From: Patellaria atrata CBS 101060
Lineage: Eukaryota; Ascomycota; Dothideomycetes; Patellariales; Patellariaceae
Direction of reading: 5' to 3'
NCBI GenBank assembly: GCA_010093705.1
Contig: MU006091.1
Span: 982,702 to 1,046,701 of the forward strand
Length of the DNA: 64,000 nt
The stretch's first letter is position 1, and each line of letters starts with the position of its first letter. A program made the position numbers and the translations under genes. Positions 10,940 to 22,717 of this stretch are shown one piece after another. Below the pieces are notes generated by a model. That model was not told the DNA's origin and ran no database searches. It saw nothing but the letters and a program-made list of their open reading frames with translations.

Positions 10940-11698
10940 TTAGGCGGGGAAGGTGCTAAAATAGATGAGCTTCAAGAACAGGAAGAATGAGTACCGGGAT
11001 TGACTTACTCGGAGGCACAGAGGTAGAAGTGCATGTCGTTCGTAGGGCACTCCTTATAGACCGGCCAGTCACAGCTGCTGTCACCGGGCTTGCAGTAGAC
11101 GTCCTTGAATGCACCGCGCTTCCTCCCACACTGGAAGAGACTGTTTCATGTTAGAAAGATGTGCTTATTCTTGATTCGGGTGAAGAATGGAAAGTGTGAT
11201 TGAGCTGAAATAGTCCACATCAAAATCCAGAAGATGTCGAGGAGGATGAAGTTGGAGTTCAAAACGAATCTGAAGTATAATTGCTAACGAAACAATGACT
11301 TACCGGCCATAGTTAACGAAGGGGGTCCCATCTTCATGGCTCAAGTTGAAGCCGACATAATTGTCCTTTGCAGTGTATTCAGCCTGGTAAGGATGGTTCA
11401 TCCCTGAGTCAGACTCGGGGGACACCTTCATGCTGATACCGAGCCCGTAAGACTGGTAAGGACAGTTCCAGCTATAGTATCTCAGAGTCAGTATGTGAAT
11501 ATTTGTGAAAGGTGGTGAGTGGGTATTAGACGAACGCCCTATGAGCACCAAGTTTGTAGATTGATGTGGCATCACCATCGCCTCGAGCGCAGGAGACATA
11601 GACAGGGAAGTTGCACATGTTTTCGATGTAACCCGTTGGCCCAGCATATGCAAGAGAGCCGAAGCTCGCGAGGAAGATTAAGGATTGAAGGAGGAGCA
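10940..11698 (-). CDS. BYS1-like / thaumatin-like small secreted protein
   Basis: Exons 11698-11536, 11471-11304, 11140-11009 and 10955-10940 join in frame. The N-terminal part is a signal peptide-like stretch (VLLLQSLIFLASFGSLAYAG), followed by NMCNFPVYVSC, the entry motif of the BYS1 family. A later segment, NLSHEDGTPFVNYG, corresponds to the family's DLSxxxGxPF. The C-terminal CKPGDSSC and HFYLC complete a conserved cysteine pattern. The family covers Blastomyces yeast-phase protein and many fungal secreted proteins of unclear role. The last exon is tiny; alternatively the frame stops at once at 11007-11005. No ATG in frame is found in or just before the first listed exon. The acceptor before 11698 suggests an upstream exon that I cannot place, so the start is unresolved. 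Confidence 0.72.
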
Positions 11699-12000
11699 CT
11701 TATAAGTTAGGAATTTCACCGTAATGAACGAGTTGCGGATACTCCTGGATTACTCACTGATCCCGAATTGGATAGAAATGCAAGTGAATGAATAGAAATG
11801 AAAGTTGTAATGTAGAGAGCTGTCGAAGAAGCCGTTGAAAAGCAGTGGAGAACGCAATCAGACGAACCTACTGTAGAAATGCTATTGGAAAGAGAGGAAG
11901 GAAGAGTCTCAAAGGGAGAGAAGTAGAAGTCTTAAGTAGATAAGACCCTACAGCACCGTTTGCTCCGATATCGTTGATAAGAACGTATCTAGGAGCATGC

Positions 12001-12151
12001 GGTCACTTAGAGCCCGTATGTTACGTGGCCTCCTAACAGTGTGACCATTGTAAAGATAAGAAAGATTAGGGAGTGAGTGCATATTTTGTGGCGCTTTACC
12101 AGCGTGACCATAATACAGACATGAGAGTAAGAGTAGACGCAATATGACCAT
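12001..12151. repeat. Decayed tandem duplication
   Basis: On the minus strand a unit containing ATGGTCA and GGCCAC/GCGCCAC recurs about every 60 bases, with clear similarity between roughly 12002-12060 and 12061-12120 and a weak third start near 12145. A short open frame across it shows the same duplication in translation, but coding function is doubtful. Confidence 0.4.
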
Positions 12152-12442
12152 TGATAGAGAAGTAGAGAAGAGTTAAGCACGTATGTCGAGAAACCCCCTA
12201 TCCGAAGGCTTTTTAATTGATGATTCTCATAGAGAAGCCATTATCATAGCACAACTTTTCCTTGAAGAATGCTCCCCAAATTCCCCATATCGAACATCGC
12301 AAAGCAAATTGACGCAAAATCCACCCAATGAGAAACTCAGAAGATGAAAATCCAATTCAAGAACTCCATCACGAACACTGCCAAAGAAGAAACCTCATCT
12401 CAACGCCTGAGTCCGACATAGTCGAAGCAAATCGAGTTTGTG

Positions 12443-12717
12443 TCAGGATTCAGGAATGGTGATCGAACCAAATGCCGACATGTGAATACCGGCAAAGCAA
12501 ACATAAGCGTAGATGTTGAATTGCATGGCTCTCTTTTGTCCACCCTTGCCGTTTGGGACTTTGAGAGGACGAACGCCGAAGGTAACGGATGCCGTAGGCC
12601 CGCAGTAGCAATTGAGACGTTCAAGATTGACGACAGGTTTGTTTACGGTTGCACCCATGACTAGAACATGTTAGCGTTTGCAAGATATCAGCATTATGAA
12701 CGGGACTTACACTCCAT
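12443..12717 (-). CDS. Orphan small protein, 74 residues
   Basis: A seven-base first exon (12717-12711) ends at a GTAAGT donor. It joins 12660-12443 in frame through a CTAAC branch site and TAG acceptor. The product starts MEFMGATVNKPVVNLERLN and contains CYCGPTASVTFGV and YVCFAGIHMSAFGS. There are three cysteines, no signal peptide and no family I recognise. A start at the internal ATG 12658, without the tiny exon, is equally possible. Neighbours are accessory genes, so a lineage-specific gene or a remnant are both plausible. Confidence 0.3.
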
Positions 12718-15640
12718 AGCGATAGATGATGGATAGACTGGCCGATAGTATGCTGACAGTTGTTAGGTTTTTTGGATCTGATAAAGATAGGATCTGATAA
12801 AGGTATAAGTATGCGATTACAATTATACTGGTCCGCTATCGCACAGTCTGCAGAATAGAATTGCTTCATATGTGCGGTACCGGATTTGGTCTGGTGATGG
12901 ACGTCACAGGAGACCATATGAGGAGATATCAGTAAACTAGTACGCATATATAGCAAGATCATATTTAACGAATGAAACGGAACGTATTTTGCAATCATGT
13001 GAAGAAAATTCCAGTGTCGTAAAGACACTAGTAGAAGCATCATGTCATTTAAGGGGACAACGAGCACAGGTGCGGAAATGATGCTTCGAAGGATACATTC
13101 TCACCGCATAGGGTTGTGGTGACCTGTACAAAGATGCGATATAGTGGTGTTAGGGATATCATACGGAGCAATCGTAAATGATCGGCGAAAGAGGATTTAT
13201 TTTGGGCATATTACACCATGGTATTACACTCGACAACTGTTCTTGATATCGCAGATGGACACTGTGGGTCTTCATCAGTATAATTGTGCTATACCGAAAA
13301 GCGAGTTTTGCGCCGTAAAATATGCAATGAAACATGACGTGAGCTTCGTTTGGTTTTAGTGACGAAAGTCTGGCAAGAGTTCGGTGGCGGGGTCGGCACG
13401 CAGTGATAAATGAAATGGATAAAATGAATAACCAAGCTGGTTTTGTCACGTAGAAAAGTGAGATACCTTATATTGGATTTCGGTGAAAAAAATTTCATTA
13501 AATCCGCGTATAGTCGAGTTGGTAAGAAGTCACGCTCTTACCTGTAACATAACTTTGCGAGTTCGTGGTCTCTCGAAACGCCTTGTGTTCAATCCTCGGC
13601 GGTTCCATTTCAACAATGGCGGGAGGGGCCTCAGAGTATAGCTGCTGAGACGATGCGGAGGGGCGGGCCGTATCGAGGGAAATTTCCTTTTTGTTTTTTT
13701 TTCTTTTACTATTTCCTTTTTATTTTCATTTTTGCTTTTGAGTTCTCCAGGCGAGCAACTGGATTCTTTACCACGTTCTTCAATTAGCAACTTAGAGCTA
13801 TAAGCGTGTAGAAAGTCATTGGGGAATATACCTCTAGGTGACCAGATTTGTATCAAGTTGGGGGCTTGGGAAAGTGAATTCTTTATCTGTTCTAATGGTT
13901 TCATACTATGAACATTCGTATGGAAAGCAAGATGTGTGGCTTGAGACCAGTTGTAATCGGCTCTCTTACCTTTTCTCCTGGGTAAGTAGGAACGGGTCCC
14001 AGCTTGGATAGGGAAAGTTACTTTCTCACGCTTTAATGGAGAGGTACGGAGAGAATCTTGAAAATAACATAACTGTAGCAAGTAAATGTTTGAGGTCAAG
14101 TAGCAGGCTAACGCCGGTCTACCTTACCTCGACTCTGATCAACAAGCTTAATCCTGCCACAATGCTACAACTTTCGGATTGGAACAAATTAAAGCTGGAC
14201 CGAGTAGGTCAGTACATGGTGGTTATATTCTATGAAAGGAGAAGGCGGACAGACACAAGAAAGCATTTCTTAAGGAACCATCGCACCTCGTGATGATGCG
14301 AGGAGCACGGGGAATGCTGTCCAGTTTCTCTAAAATTGATATTGAGAGCAGCGTATGATGAAGAGAAAGAAGTAATACTTATACTGCCGGGGTTTTTCAG
14401 TTATCATGCCGGACAAGATGAGCAGAGAACGAGGTGAAAGGGTGCTCGATGATTTATATACATTACCCAGCGTACGGTACCTTATTGCCCATGGGTAGCC
14501 AAAATGGGGCCTGCAGTAGACGCAAAGAGTAAAGGAATAGATATCGGACCATGGATAGGGAATATCGTGGAAATGACTGTTAACGTTGATAGCAACGACC
14601 AGGGCTATCCGTACAGCAGCATGCAGTCCTCCTAGAACACATCTTTGTAAGCCCCGAAAATGTTTACGGGGTAACCTACCTAGTATAAAATAGATTGGAG
14701 GTATTAGTCTGAAAGGAAAACCACGAAGAAATAATGATCAGATATGAATTGAATCTGTTTCCTTCTCGTCCCACATAGAATGCCTAAGGTTAAGTATAAC
14801 CATCAAAGACTGTCCTCAATTATGCTCTTTTCCAACTACTTGACTTCAAACTAGTTATGGTTCCATTAATCTTTACGGTTTTCAGACATGCAGTGATGCT
14901 ATGGAAGGAGATGGGAGAGAGGTTGAAGACCTGTCGTCCAGAACTAGAACTAGCGGGATTCCACCCCTTACCCTTACCATCCGGAGCGGGAATTTCTCGG
15001 CGTCTCTATGAAACAGACTTGCGCATGAGAACCACTATCATTATTATTCCAATACCAATAGCTCGGGATCTGTTATAGGCAGACATATACAAGTGGAGCA
15101 TAGATCATTGATGGGTAATTCGTTCGGAAACAGGGCTACCCATCTGTCCGATATTAATTGGATTCTTATTAAAAATACCTGGATCATCCGGGCCGCTTGA
15201 TGGGTACATTATTGTACTTTACGCAAATAACGAGGACAAGTTTTTCTAATCATGGATGCTACGGTACGGAATGTCCGACTGTTCTTTGCCTATTATGAAC
15301 CTTTAGAAGCGACGATAAACGGCATACTTGTACATTGTAAGATATGTCTTCTAGAAATGCGGTCTGGAAGGAATGATCCATGGGTATCACTGTGAGTAAT
15401 CTAATAACACATTGTACCCGGTTAGAGAACTGCAGTGTGGAGACTAATGTGCTTGTTAAATTACATGAAGCTTAAAGAGTAGACCGAAACGATCACGGAG
15501 CAGCTCTGGCCTCGGCTGCTAGCCACTAACGGAAGAATCATGGTCATCCATATATCTGGAATTGGTAGAATAATATCTAAAAGAGTTGTCCTGTCCAGCA
15601 CATCGGATCTGACCTGAACGAAGCTCTCATATCCCTTATC
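12718..15640. other. 2.9 kb gene-poor tract
   Basis: Open frames here are short and without coding character. A long T-rich run lies near 13685-13735. A tRNA-like promoter pair sits near 13511-13595 (separate entry). No terminal repeats of an element were found by eye. Confidence 0.5.
13501..13700 (+). repeat. Possible decayed tRNA-derived SINE or tRNA pseudogene
   Basis: An A-box match (TAGTCGAGTTGG, 13511-13522) is followed by a B-box match (GTTCAATCC, 13587-13595) and then a T-rich stretch from about 13682. The order and spacing fit a Pol III internal promoter. The acceptor, D and T stems do not pair well, so this is not an intact tRNA. Confidence 0.35.
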
Positions 15641-16619
15641 ATGGCTGGACGACTTGCTATAGCAGTATGCACTCTGCTCGCTGCATCAGCAGCTAGAGCA
15701 GAGAACTATCTTATCACATTGTAAGTACTGTGTCCGATAAGTCAACATTGGTAGAATACTGATCGGCCTCGAAGCGGTGATTCATACTCTCAAACCGGCT
15801 TCGACGTTACTAAGACGAAGCCCTCCGGTTCCAATGTGCTAGGCAATCCATCCTTTCCTGGCTGGACGACATCGGGCGGTCCGAATTGGCTTGGGTTCCT
15901 TGCACAAAATCATAGTCTTTTGACCTACAACTTCGCGGACGGTGGAGCCACCACGGATGCCACTCTTGTAACTCCATTCCAGCCCACGGTCAAAAGTTTC
16001 ATCGACCAGGTGAAGGGCTTCAGCAACAGTATCGGTTCCCATCCATCATATGCTCCTTGGACCTCAAACAATACCGTTTTCGGAGTCTGGATTGGTGTGA
16101 ACGATGTTGGCAATTCGTGGTGGAAGTCGGATGTGGATCAACTCAATGCGAAGATCATGGATAAGTACTTTGAACAGCTCCAGATCCTGTACACGGCAGG
16201 CGCGAGGGTATTTGCCCTACTTGGGGTACCGCGTAAGTGAAACGCTTCTTGTGGGGCGAATAGGAAAGTTGGACTGTAAAACTGATAGGTTTCCAGCAAT
16301 TCAACGAAGTCCAACAATGCTTCAACAGACGAAGGATGCTCAACAGGGTGAATTTGAAGTCATCAAGCGCTACAATGCACTTCTTGCTAGCCGTTGGAGC
16401 GCATTCATGGCCAAGAACACCGGAGTGATGGGCGCGGTCGTGGATACCATAGAACCCTTCAATGCGGTCTTGGATAAGGCAAAGGACCCTGCTTGTTATA
16501 ACAGCGACGGAGTAACGTGCGCATGGTGGAATGATTACCATCCAGGGATCGCAATTCATGAGACGGTCGCAAAAGCAGTGGAAAGGTCTCTCAAACCGAC
16601 TTTGAGATGGATGAGATAG
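15641..16619 (+). CDS. Secreted GDSL/SGNH esterase, CE16 acetylesterase-like
   Basis: Exons 15641-15720, 15775-16232 and 16297-16619 give 286 residues. A signal peptide ([20 protein letters not shown]) precedes the core. All four SGNH blocks are visible: GDSYSQTGF (Ser nucleophile, block I), [10 protein letters not shown] (Gly, block II), WIGVNDVG (Asn, block III) and WWNDYHPG (Asp and His of block V). The spacing and block sequences match fungal carbohydrate esterase family 16. Those enzymes remove acetyl groups from oligosaccharides of plant cell walls outside the cell. The protein is slightly shorter than many CE16 members but complete. The first intron splits the GDS block just upstream of the Gly. 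Confidence 0.88.
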
Positions 16620-17683
16620 ATACCGGTACAAGTAGAAGAGCTGTGAAGGAGTTAAGGAGATAAAGACAAAAATAAACCTAACGTAGTCGCTTATTCCACC
16701 AATCGTTGATGCATCCGCTTGAACTAGCAGTCTGACGATTTGATTTTATCAAGACTCCCTCCTTTGCTGTATGAATATTTCTCTTATATACTGTACTGCA
16801 TCGATGACATTCCGTTTCTGACGGGGTAAGGGACGCAAAACTTTAGTCTCAATGGGAGACTATGCAAATTTCAGCCCCACATACCTCTCTTTCTCTCTGG
16901 ATATCTTGGGAAGACGTCTGCAGAGAGAGCACACCCTCCGTACATGTAGTGATATGCAATGAATGAGGCCTCCAGTACCATGCTGCGCAGTGATTATGCA
17001 ACGAACTCATCATTTAGAGGCCAAGGTGGCCTTGTAGGACGGATCATCCATAACGGTACAGTTCTACACAACAAGAGTTAGTCCACCTCGGACTTAGTGT
17101 TGGAGAGCGGTTAGGCTACACATCATCCTAGATATACGTCTAACAAGATACATGAAAGCTGCTGGACCCCTAGAGAAGGCTAATCACGTCAGCGACGGAC
17201 TGTTTACGTTAACACAGGAGCTGTAATGCTGCAAGCGTATAACTGTTTCAAAAGGCCAGGGTTGACTTTAGCGCTGACAATTGGATCATTTCCCCACATA
17301 CTCGCATCGAACTTTGACGCAAGAAGATAACGTCGAGCTGTGCTGTGTCCCTGGTCGCACACGCACCTGATTCATCCGCTCTACCAGTTCTACTAGAGGA
17401 TGCGGGCACCTAAGCAGCCAGTCATTGTAATATCGATACCTCTGGATAGGGTATATCGGCCGTAGACGGGATCTCCAGTGAGCCCCCCATCTTGAAACCT
17501 GTTATTGTTGGAGGCCTAACGAGGGAGGGTAGTATTCATCGATGGCTATGGAACTATAAAGCGGGTGCGATGGAGCACCATTTTTCAATTAGTGTCTTCT
17601 CCAATTGACTCCTTGCCCTCGCCATTGTTACTCCTAGAGAAAGATCCAACTTTCCGAGCTGTTCACTGGTAAACCGAGTTAGA
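16620..17683. other. Intergenic
   Basis: No supported gene. On the minus strand an A-box-like match lies at about 17385-17396 and a B-box-like match near 17310, but no cloverleaf forms. A TATAAA-like run (GAACTATAAAG) at 17551-17561 may be the promoter of the aldehyde dehydrogenase gene. Confidence 0.45.
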
Positions 17684-19473
17684 ATGACTACAAACGGCAC
17701 CTCAGATGGATATAAACCTTTCGAGACAAAGCTGTGGATCAACAATGAAGTGAGTAGTGCGAAAGCCGCCATATATGCTATGGGTTGACCCTGATAGTTC
17801 GTCGAAGCAAAATCCGGCAAATTCTTGACTATCTATAATCCACATGACACTTCTCTCGTGACGAACAAAGTCCATGTCGCTGGACCGGAAGATGTCGATG
17901 CCGCCGTCGACGCTGCCGAAGCTGCGTTCAAGGCCGGCCCCTGGAGTTCCTTCTCAGGCGCACAGAGAGCTGCTCTGATGCTCAAGTTTGCAGACCTTGC
18001 TGATGCTAAGGCCGAAGATCTTGGGTATCTTGAGACTATCGCTATGGGAGCCCCTATCATGGTCGCAGCCTCCATTGTTGGATTCCTAACTGGCGTCTTC
18101 CGATGTAAGAGGATCCTTTGTCTTCTCAAAGTTAGGAGCACTAAACGTTTCTTAGATTATGCAGGATGGGCAGATAAGATAGCTGGAGAGACGTATCCGG
18201 CGGACGACGGATTATATAAGATAGTACGCTATGAACCGCTCGGAGTGACTGCCTCTATCGGGGCTTGGAATGCGTCTTATATGTGGGGATTCTGACTTAT
18301 CCACTACTGCATACTCGTTGAACTAATCAATAGCGTAGGTTATTTGGCTGGAAAGTTGCTGCTGCACTTGCTGCAGGCAACACTGTGATTTACAAACCTT
18401 CGGAAAAGGCACCTCTGGGTGTTCTTGCTCTAGGTCCATTGTTCAAGGAGGCTGGTTTTCCCCCGGGTGTTGTTAATGTTTTAAACGGTGGTGGCGAAAC
18501 TGGACATCTGTTAGCTTCCCATATGCGGATTGCGAAGGTCTCATTTACCGGAAGTCTTTTCTCGGGCAAGAAAGTCCAAGAGGCTGCCACGAAGAGCAAC
18601 TTGAAACGATGCACGCTCGAACTTGGCGGAAAGTCACCGTCCCTAATTTTCAATGATGCTGATATAGAGAATGCTCTGAACAAGTAAGTCGACGGAACCG
18701 TATCTGCTTTGGTATGCTTAACTTACCGGGTTAGCACCTCGAACGGATTTTTCGTACTCTCTGGACAGGTCTGCGTCGGTAAATGAAGTAGTTCTCAGTA
18801 TAAAGTCTAACGCTGACCGCATATAGCTGGTAGTCGAGTCTATGTGGAAGAAGGCATTGCCGATAAATTCATTGAAGCTTTGAAAGCTCGTTATGAGGCA
18901 GTTGGATCCACTCTTGGAGCAAGTACTTTAGAACCAACCACTTTCATGGGTCCTCTGGCGGATAAAGCGCAATTCGAGCGTGTCATGGAATTTATCGAAT
19001 CCGGTAAGAAGGAAGCTGAACTCGTAGCGGGAGGCAACCGTGTCGGGGAGAAGGGTTACCACGTCCAGCCCACCATATTTTTAAACGCGAAGAGCGATGC
19101 GAGGATCTATAAAGAGGAAATTTTCGGCCCGGTCGTGCACATCAAGACTTTCAAGACGGAGGAGGAAGCTATTGCACTGGCTAACGACACGAGCTATGGA
19201 TTATCTGGTACGTGCCTTTCTGAATACACTTGGAGAAATAAATGAACTGATGAATATATAGCAACAATTTATACCTCTAATCTCACTCGCGCCTTACGAG
19301 TGTCTGCGAAATTGGAGACTGGAACCGTAGCAATAAACTCCACGTGGTTCCCTAGTAACCAGACCCCGTTCGGAGGGTCCAAGCAGAGCGGATTAGGACG
19401 AGAATCAGGCAAGGCTGGCTTGTTGGCCTATTTGGAGGCAAAAACCATCCATGTGAATATGAATGTGGACTAA
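17684..19473 (+). CDS. Aldehyde dehydrogenase (NAD(P)+), ALDH1/2-like
   Basis: Seven exons: 17684-17749, 17798-18104, 18156-18282, 18339-18683, 18735-18778, 18827-19207 and 19262-19473, giving 493 residues, normal for the family. Seen in order: FVEAKSGKFLTIYNPHD, the YYAGWADKIAGETYP box, the cofactor segment WKVAAALAAGNTVIYKPSEK, FTGSLFSGKKV, the general-base motif LELGGKSPSLIF, and SGQVCVAGSR with the catalytic Cys in exon 5. Later come EEIFGPVVHIKTF and PFGGSKQSGLGRE. There is no N-terminal targeting signal, so it is probably cytosolic. It oxidises an aldehyde to the acid; the substrate is unknown. Position 3 of the catalytic box is Cys followed by Val, not the common double Cys. Confidence 0.93.
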
Positions 19474-20083
19474 AATGGCTTAAGAACCAATGTGTGAAGT
19501 CTGAAGCCATTTGCGGGAGTAGCATTTGTACAGCAGAACCACCTAATGCCATCAACTCCGAACACCACGTCTTTTGTCACTCTACTCACACCCTCGCGAT
19601 CGTTAAGACCCTGAGGTCCCGCGCTCACTGAAATAGCTTCGTAAGCGTTGGATAATAATCGTACCTAGAGATTGCCTTTCCGGGATAATGGACCCTAGAT
19701 TTACTCTTATTCCGGTTTAAGTGGTCACGAGTAGCAAACGAAACAATAAGGTACCAACAGAACGCAATTCCAAGGAATGAAATGTCCCAGACGTTCGACG
19801 AAAGTTGTAGGATTTGCCTCTTTGGGGTGGAAGCGGTTAGGGTTACACTTTAAACAAAAGTTCCTCCGTTCTTCCAACATATGTAGTGTTAGTAATCGGC
19901 AGTCACGACTCCCGTCCCAAACATCAATTATGACAACACGTGGACGCCAAGAGTGAAATATCAAAAACCTGCTCGATTTTCTAAGAAAAATCGCAAAACT
20001 TACCCATTTAGGATAGAATTTGGTTGGCCGGGTAACCTCATCACCCATTGGCTCCCTTGCCCGATCCCCAACTTACCACCTCA
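19474..20083. other. Convergent intergenic region
   Basis: It holds the 3' ends of the aldehyde dehydrogenase and nuclease genes. Nothing else is supported. Confidence 0.45.
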
Positions 20084-21279
20084 TCAATGATGCTCACACC
20101 CACAATCCATGATTCCAAACGCTCTTCTCGTCAACTGTGCCGCATTTGGTACCTTACTAACCTTCCTCTGCTCAAGATCAACCGGCAACGTCGCGGCCTC
20201 TTCCACGTCTCTGCTAAAGATGCCCGGCGTCGGTAGTCCCGCGTGCCCTGTAGCAAGGAGGTTGAGCCATGCAGCGAGACGGTATCCCGCTTTCGCAATC
20301 TGCTGCTCCACGACCGGAAACGCCATATCCGCATAGTCGCCCCCGATCTCCTTCCTTTCAACCGCCTCCACGCCGTTCGGGATGACCGCCGTGCAGACGA
20401 AGGAGTTGCCGTCCCGTGCCCAAGTCATGGCTGTTGAGAGAGGGTGGCGTACGTTGAGGTTGCGTAGCCAGCTCTTCTTGGATTTCCTGTATGCGCCCTT
20501 CTCGATAGAGTGCGTGATGGTGCTAGCCCAGGAGGAAGCGTAAGTTAGGTTGTAACCACCGATGCGCTTTTCGGGGATCCGAGTGTCCCAGGAGGCGTGG
20601 AGGTTCGTGGCGAGTCCGTTGAAGGTTACGTTGATGAGGTTGCCGCCGATCACTTTTGGTGTTAGAAGATTGCTCACGAAAAAGGGGGAAATAGGGACAT
20701 ACTGAGGTTCTCATCGTGTAGAGGTTGAGTGATGTCCCCAGTAAACTGATCAAACCTTTAGCACACCGGCGTCGGACGGGAAGGTATTCTCTTACGTGGA
20801 TGATCCATTTCAACGCCTTCTGTACTTCAATGGCGGGGAATTTCTTACTCTTAACCCTCTGGGTCTATCCCCAAACAATCAGCATGGTGCATACTGAAGT
20901 TACGCCTCTGATCGCACCCCCTTGATAGTCAACCCACATAATTCGCCAAAGCACTGACAATACACCCCTCCTCTGGACAATCCCTCTCAAAAACCACATT
21001 ACAGGTTTGCGGCGGATTATCTAACGCATCGATATAATGGAATACACTGCTGAACCCTCCTTCAGCCGTGTAGCGATAGCTATCTGCCCACGTAGCCGAG
21101 TTTGCGAGATATGAATCTGATGTATCATTCAGAATGCTTTTAGCCCATTTCGCGGTTTTGGCGGAGACGAAGTGCTGCGCGACGTACGCGACGGTGGTAT
21201 GGCCGAGAGTTCCCCAGGCGTAGACTGTGGGAAGAGGGAGGGCGAGAAATGAGAGTGGGAGCAGGGCATTTGCCTTCAT
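20084..21279 (-). CDS. Secreted S1/P1-type nuclease
   Basis: Exons 21279-20938, 20864-20796, 20745-20703 and 20652-20084 give 340 residues. A signal peptide (MKANALLPLSFLALPLPTVYA) is followed directly by WGTLGH; in this family the mature N-terminal Trp itself binds zinc. Further ligands are visible: ATWADSYR (Asp), FHYIDA (His), GDITQPLHDEN (Asp, His) and NLHASWDT (His and Asp of the HxxxD box). Two cysteines flank DCPEEGC. The enzyme class is a trinuclear-zinc, single-strand specific nuclease and 3'-nucleotidase, used outside the cell for nucleic-acid scavenging. Motif order and length are as in fungal P1. With the GDSL esterase and BYS1-like gene it makes this part of the window rich in secreted proteins. 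Confidence 0.93.
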
Positions 21280-21869
21280 AGTTGCGGTTGTGGATTGTGG
21301 ATGTCACTTCGGACGGTAGGGCAAGGTGAGCACAGGAACATGTTCGCGATGGGAGATGTCTGGATATATAAGACGATTTCATTTTCTATAAGCGCTTGAT
21401 CTCATGTCGGTCATCTCCGTCTCAATTTTGATAGAGTAAAGGTAGATCTGCTGCTGTACGGTGGCACCGGGTTGATAGGATGAGGTTGAAGTTGGGACGG
21501 AGAGCTTTCACTTTCTGCCTGCCAATGCAGGATTAGCTCTCGTGTGCAGGGGCCATCAGGCTCGGATGAGGCGTAAAACCGGTAAGGCTTGACTTTCTCT
21601 TATCTCTCCTTGGTATACAGGCTGAATAAAAGAGAGACTGGGTTGTTCATGACTAGAAGTAAAAAGCCAATGATCATATGTCGTCAAATTTGCTCCTTTT
21701 GTACAGAGTAGCGGGAGAGCTGTAGTTCTAATCGTCTATATACAAGCGACGGTCCAAAAGAACGTTACGAGAAATGATGGTCCAGTATTCTAGATATCAA
21801 AGTCCAGGGTATCGTACAGAGACAAGGAAAGTTTGATCATCCGTTTTCGTAATAAAAACATGATCGCCA
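21280..21869. other. Intergenic
   Basis: It contains the nuclease promoter side and the Derlin 3' end. No supported gene or repeat. Confidence 0.45.
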
Positions 21870-22717
21870 TCATCTAACCTCAGGGGCTGCAGCAGCAGCA
21901 AACTCCCGATTTATGTGCTCGGTATCAGTATCAATGTGCTCCTGTGCATTGTTCTGCTGGAACATCCGAAGCCACCAGTTAGGGGGATCTAATGGTCGTT
22001 GACCACCATGAAGAGGTGGATAAACATCGTCAAAAAAGTACCAGACTAGACTTATTAACTTTGAAAATATAGAAGAGGGCGCGTAGACTCACTATGTCCG
22101 ACGACGACACCGCACATCTCATCCTTAGGTACGCTGCTATGTAACATCAATGAGAATAGCATGAGTACCCAAGGTAGAAACGGTGCTCTGAAAACAAGTA
22201 ATCCCAAGAAACTCAGTCTGGTGTCGGGGTTCTTTCTGCTCCATATATAGACCAATGTGCTTGACAATGCCGACCCTAGGAACGCTATTTCAAATAATGG
22301 CGCAATGGCTAGAAGGAAAACGGATGCGTAGGCTAAGAGCCACGAAAAGTGTGCGGGGGATCTGCCGGAATTCTCTTCGAGAAGTCGTGAATACCGTTGG
22401 AGGAAGAAGACGTGGAACATAAGATCCAGGCTTAACGGTCCAAAGTAAAAGAATGAGCTGACTAGCCTCCAATACTATTGATTGAATTAGTAAATGAGCA
22501 CCTTGACTGCTTGGTTGTGACTTCATACCTGGCTCTTGTAGAATACGGAACGGTAACTGTAAAACAACTGAAACGGGGTAATGACATGACATTGGACAAG
22601 AACGCTTGTTATGACGGATATCGTAGTCCAGTATCGTGTGCAAACTGGCATCTCATAGAACCATTGTTCTAATGGGAATTGACCGCCCATACCGTCCCCG
22701 CCTCCCAGCATTGCCAT
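21870..22717 (-). CDS. Derlin (Der1-like ER-associated degradation protein)
   Basis: Exons 22717-22529, 22474-22093 and 22045-21870 give 248 residues. The family sequence runs from EQWFYEMPVCTRYWTT through VITPFQLFYSYRSVF, YWRLVSSFFYFGPLSLDLMF, YSRLLEE and LVYIWSRKNPDTRLSFLGL to FRAPFLPWVLM and GVVVGHIWYFFDDVYP. The WSR motif and the GH...YF(F)DDVYP box are characteristic of Derlins. At least four hydrophobic segments fit the rhomboid-like fold in the ER membrane, which thins the bilayer for retrotranslocation of misfolded proteins. The C-terminal tail ends acidic and Ala-rich without the SHP box I would look for in animal Derlins. Whether it is the Der1 or Dfm1 type is not decided. Confidence 0.93.

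Noticed and set aside
12621-13067. 148-residue minus-strand ORF
   Set aside because: It overlaps the better-spliced 12443-12717 model in another frame and has no domain, no bias of a coding frame and many rare residues in a row.
13530-14099. 189-residue minus-strand ORF
   Set aside because: Composition comes from a pyrimidine-rich stretch read in reverse (Lys/Glu-rich run); no family recognised and it covers the Pol III-like boxes.
17305-17405. Intact tRNA on the minus strand
   Set aside because: A- and B-box matches exist but acceptor, D and T stems do not pair.
15641-21279. Idea that GDSL esterase, aldehyde dehydrogenase and S1/P1 nuclease form a biosynthetic or degradation cluster
   Set aside because: No backbone enzyme, transporter or regulator is present, orientations differ and the activities do not form one pathway.
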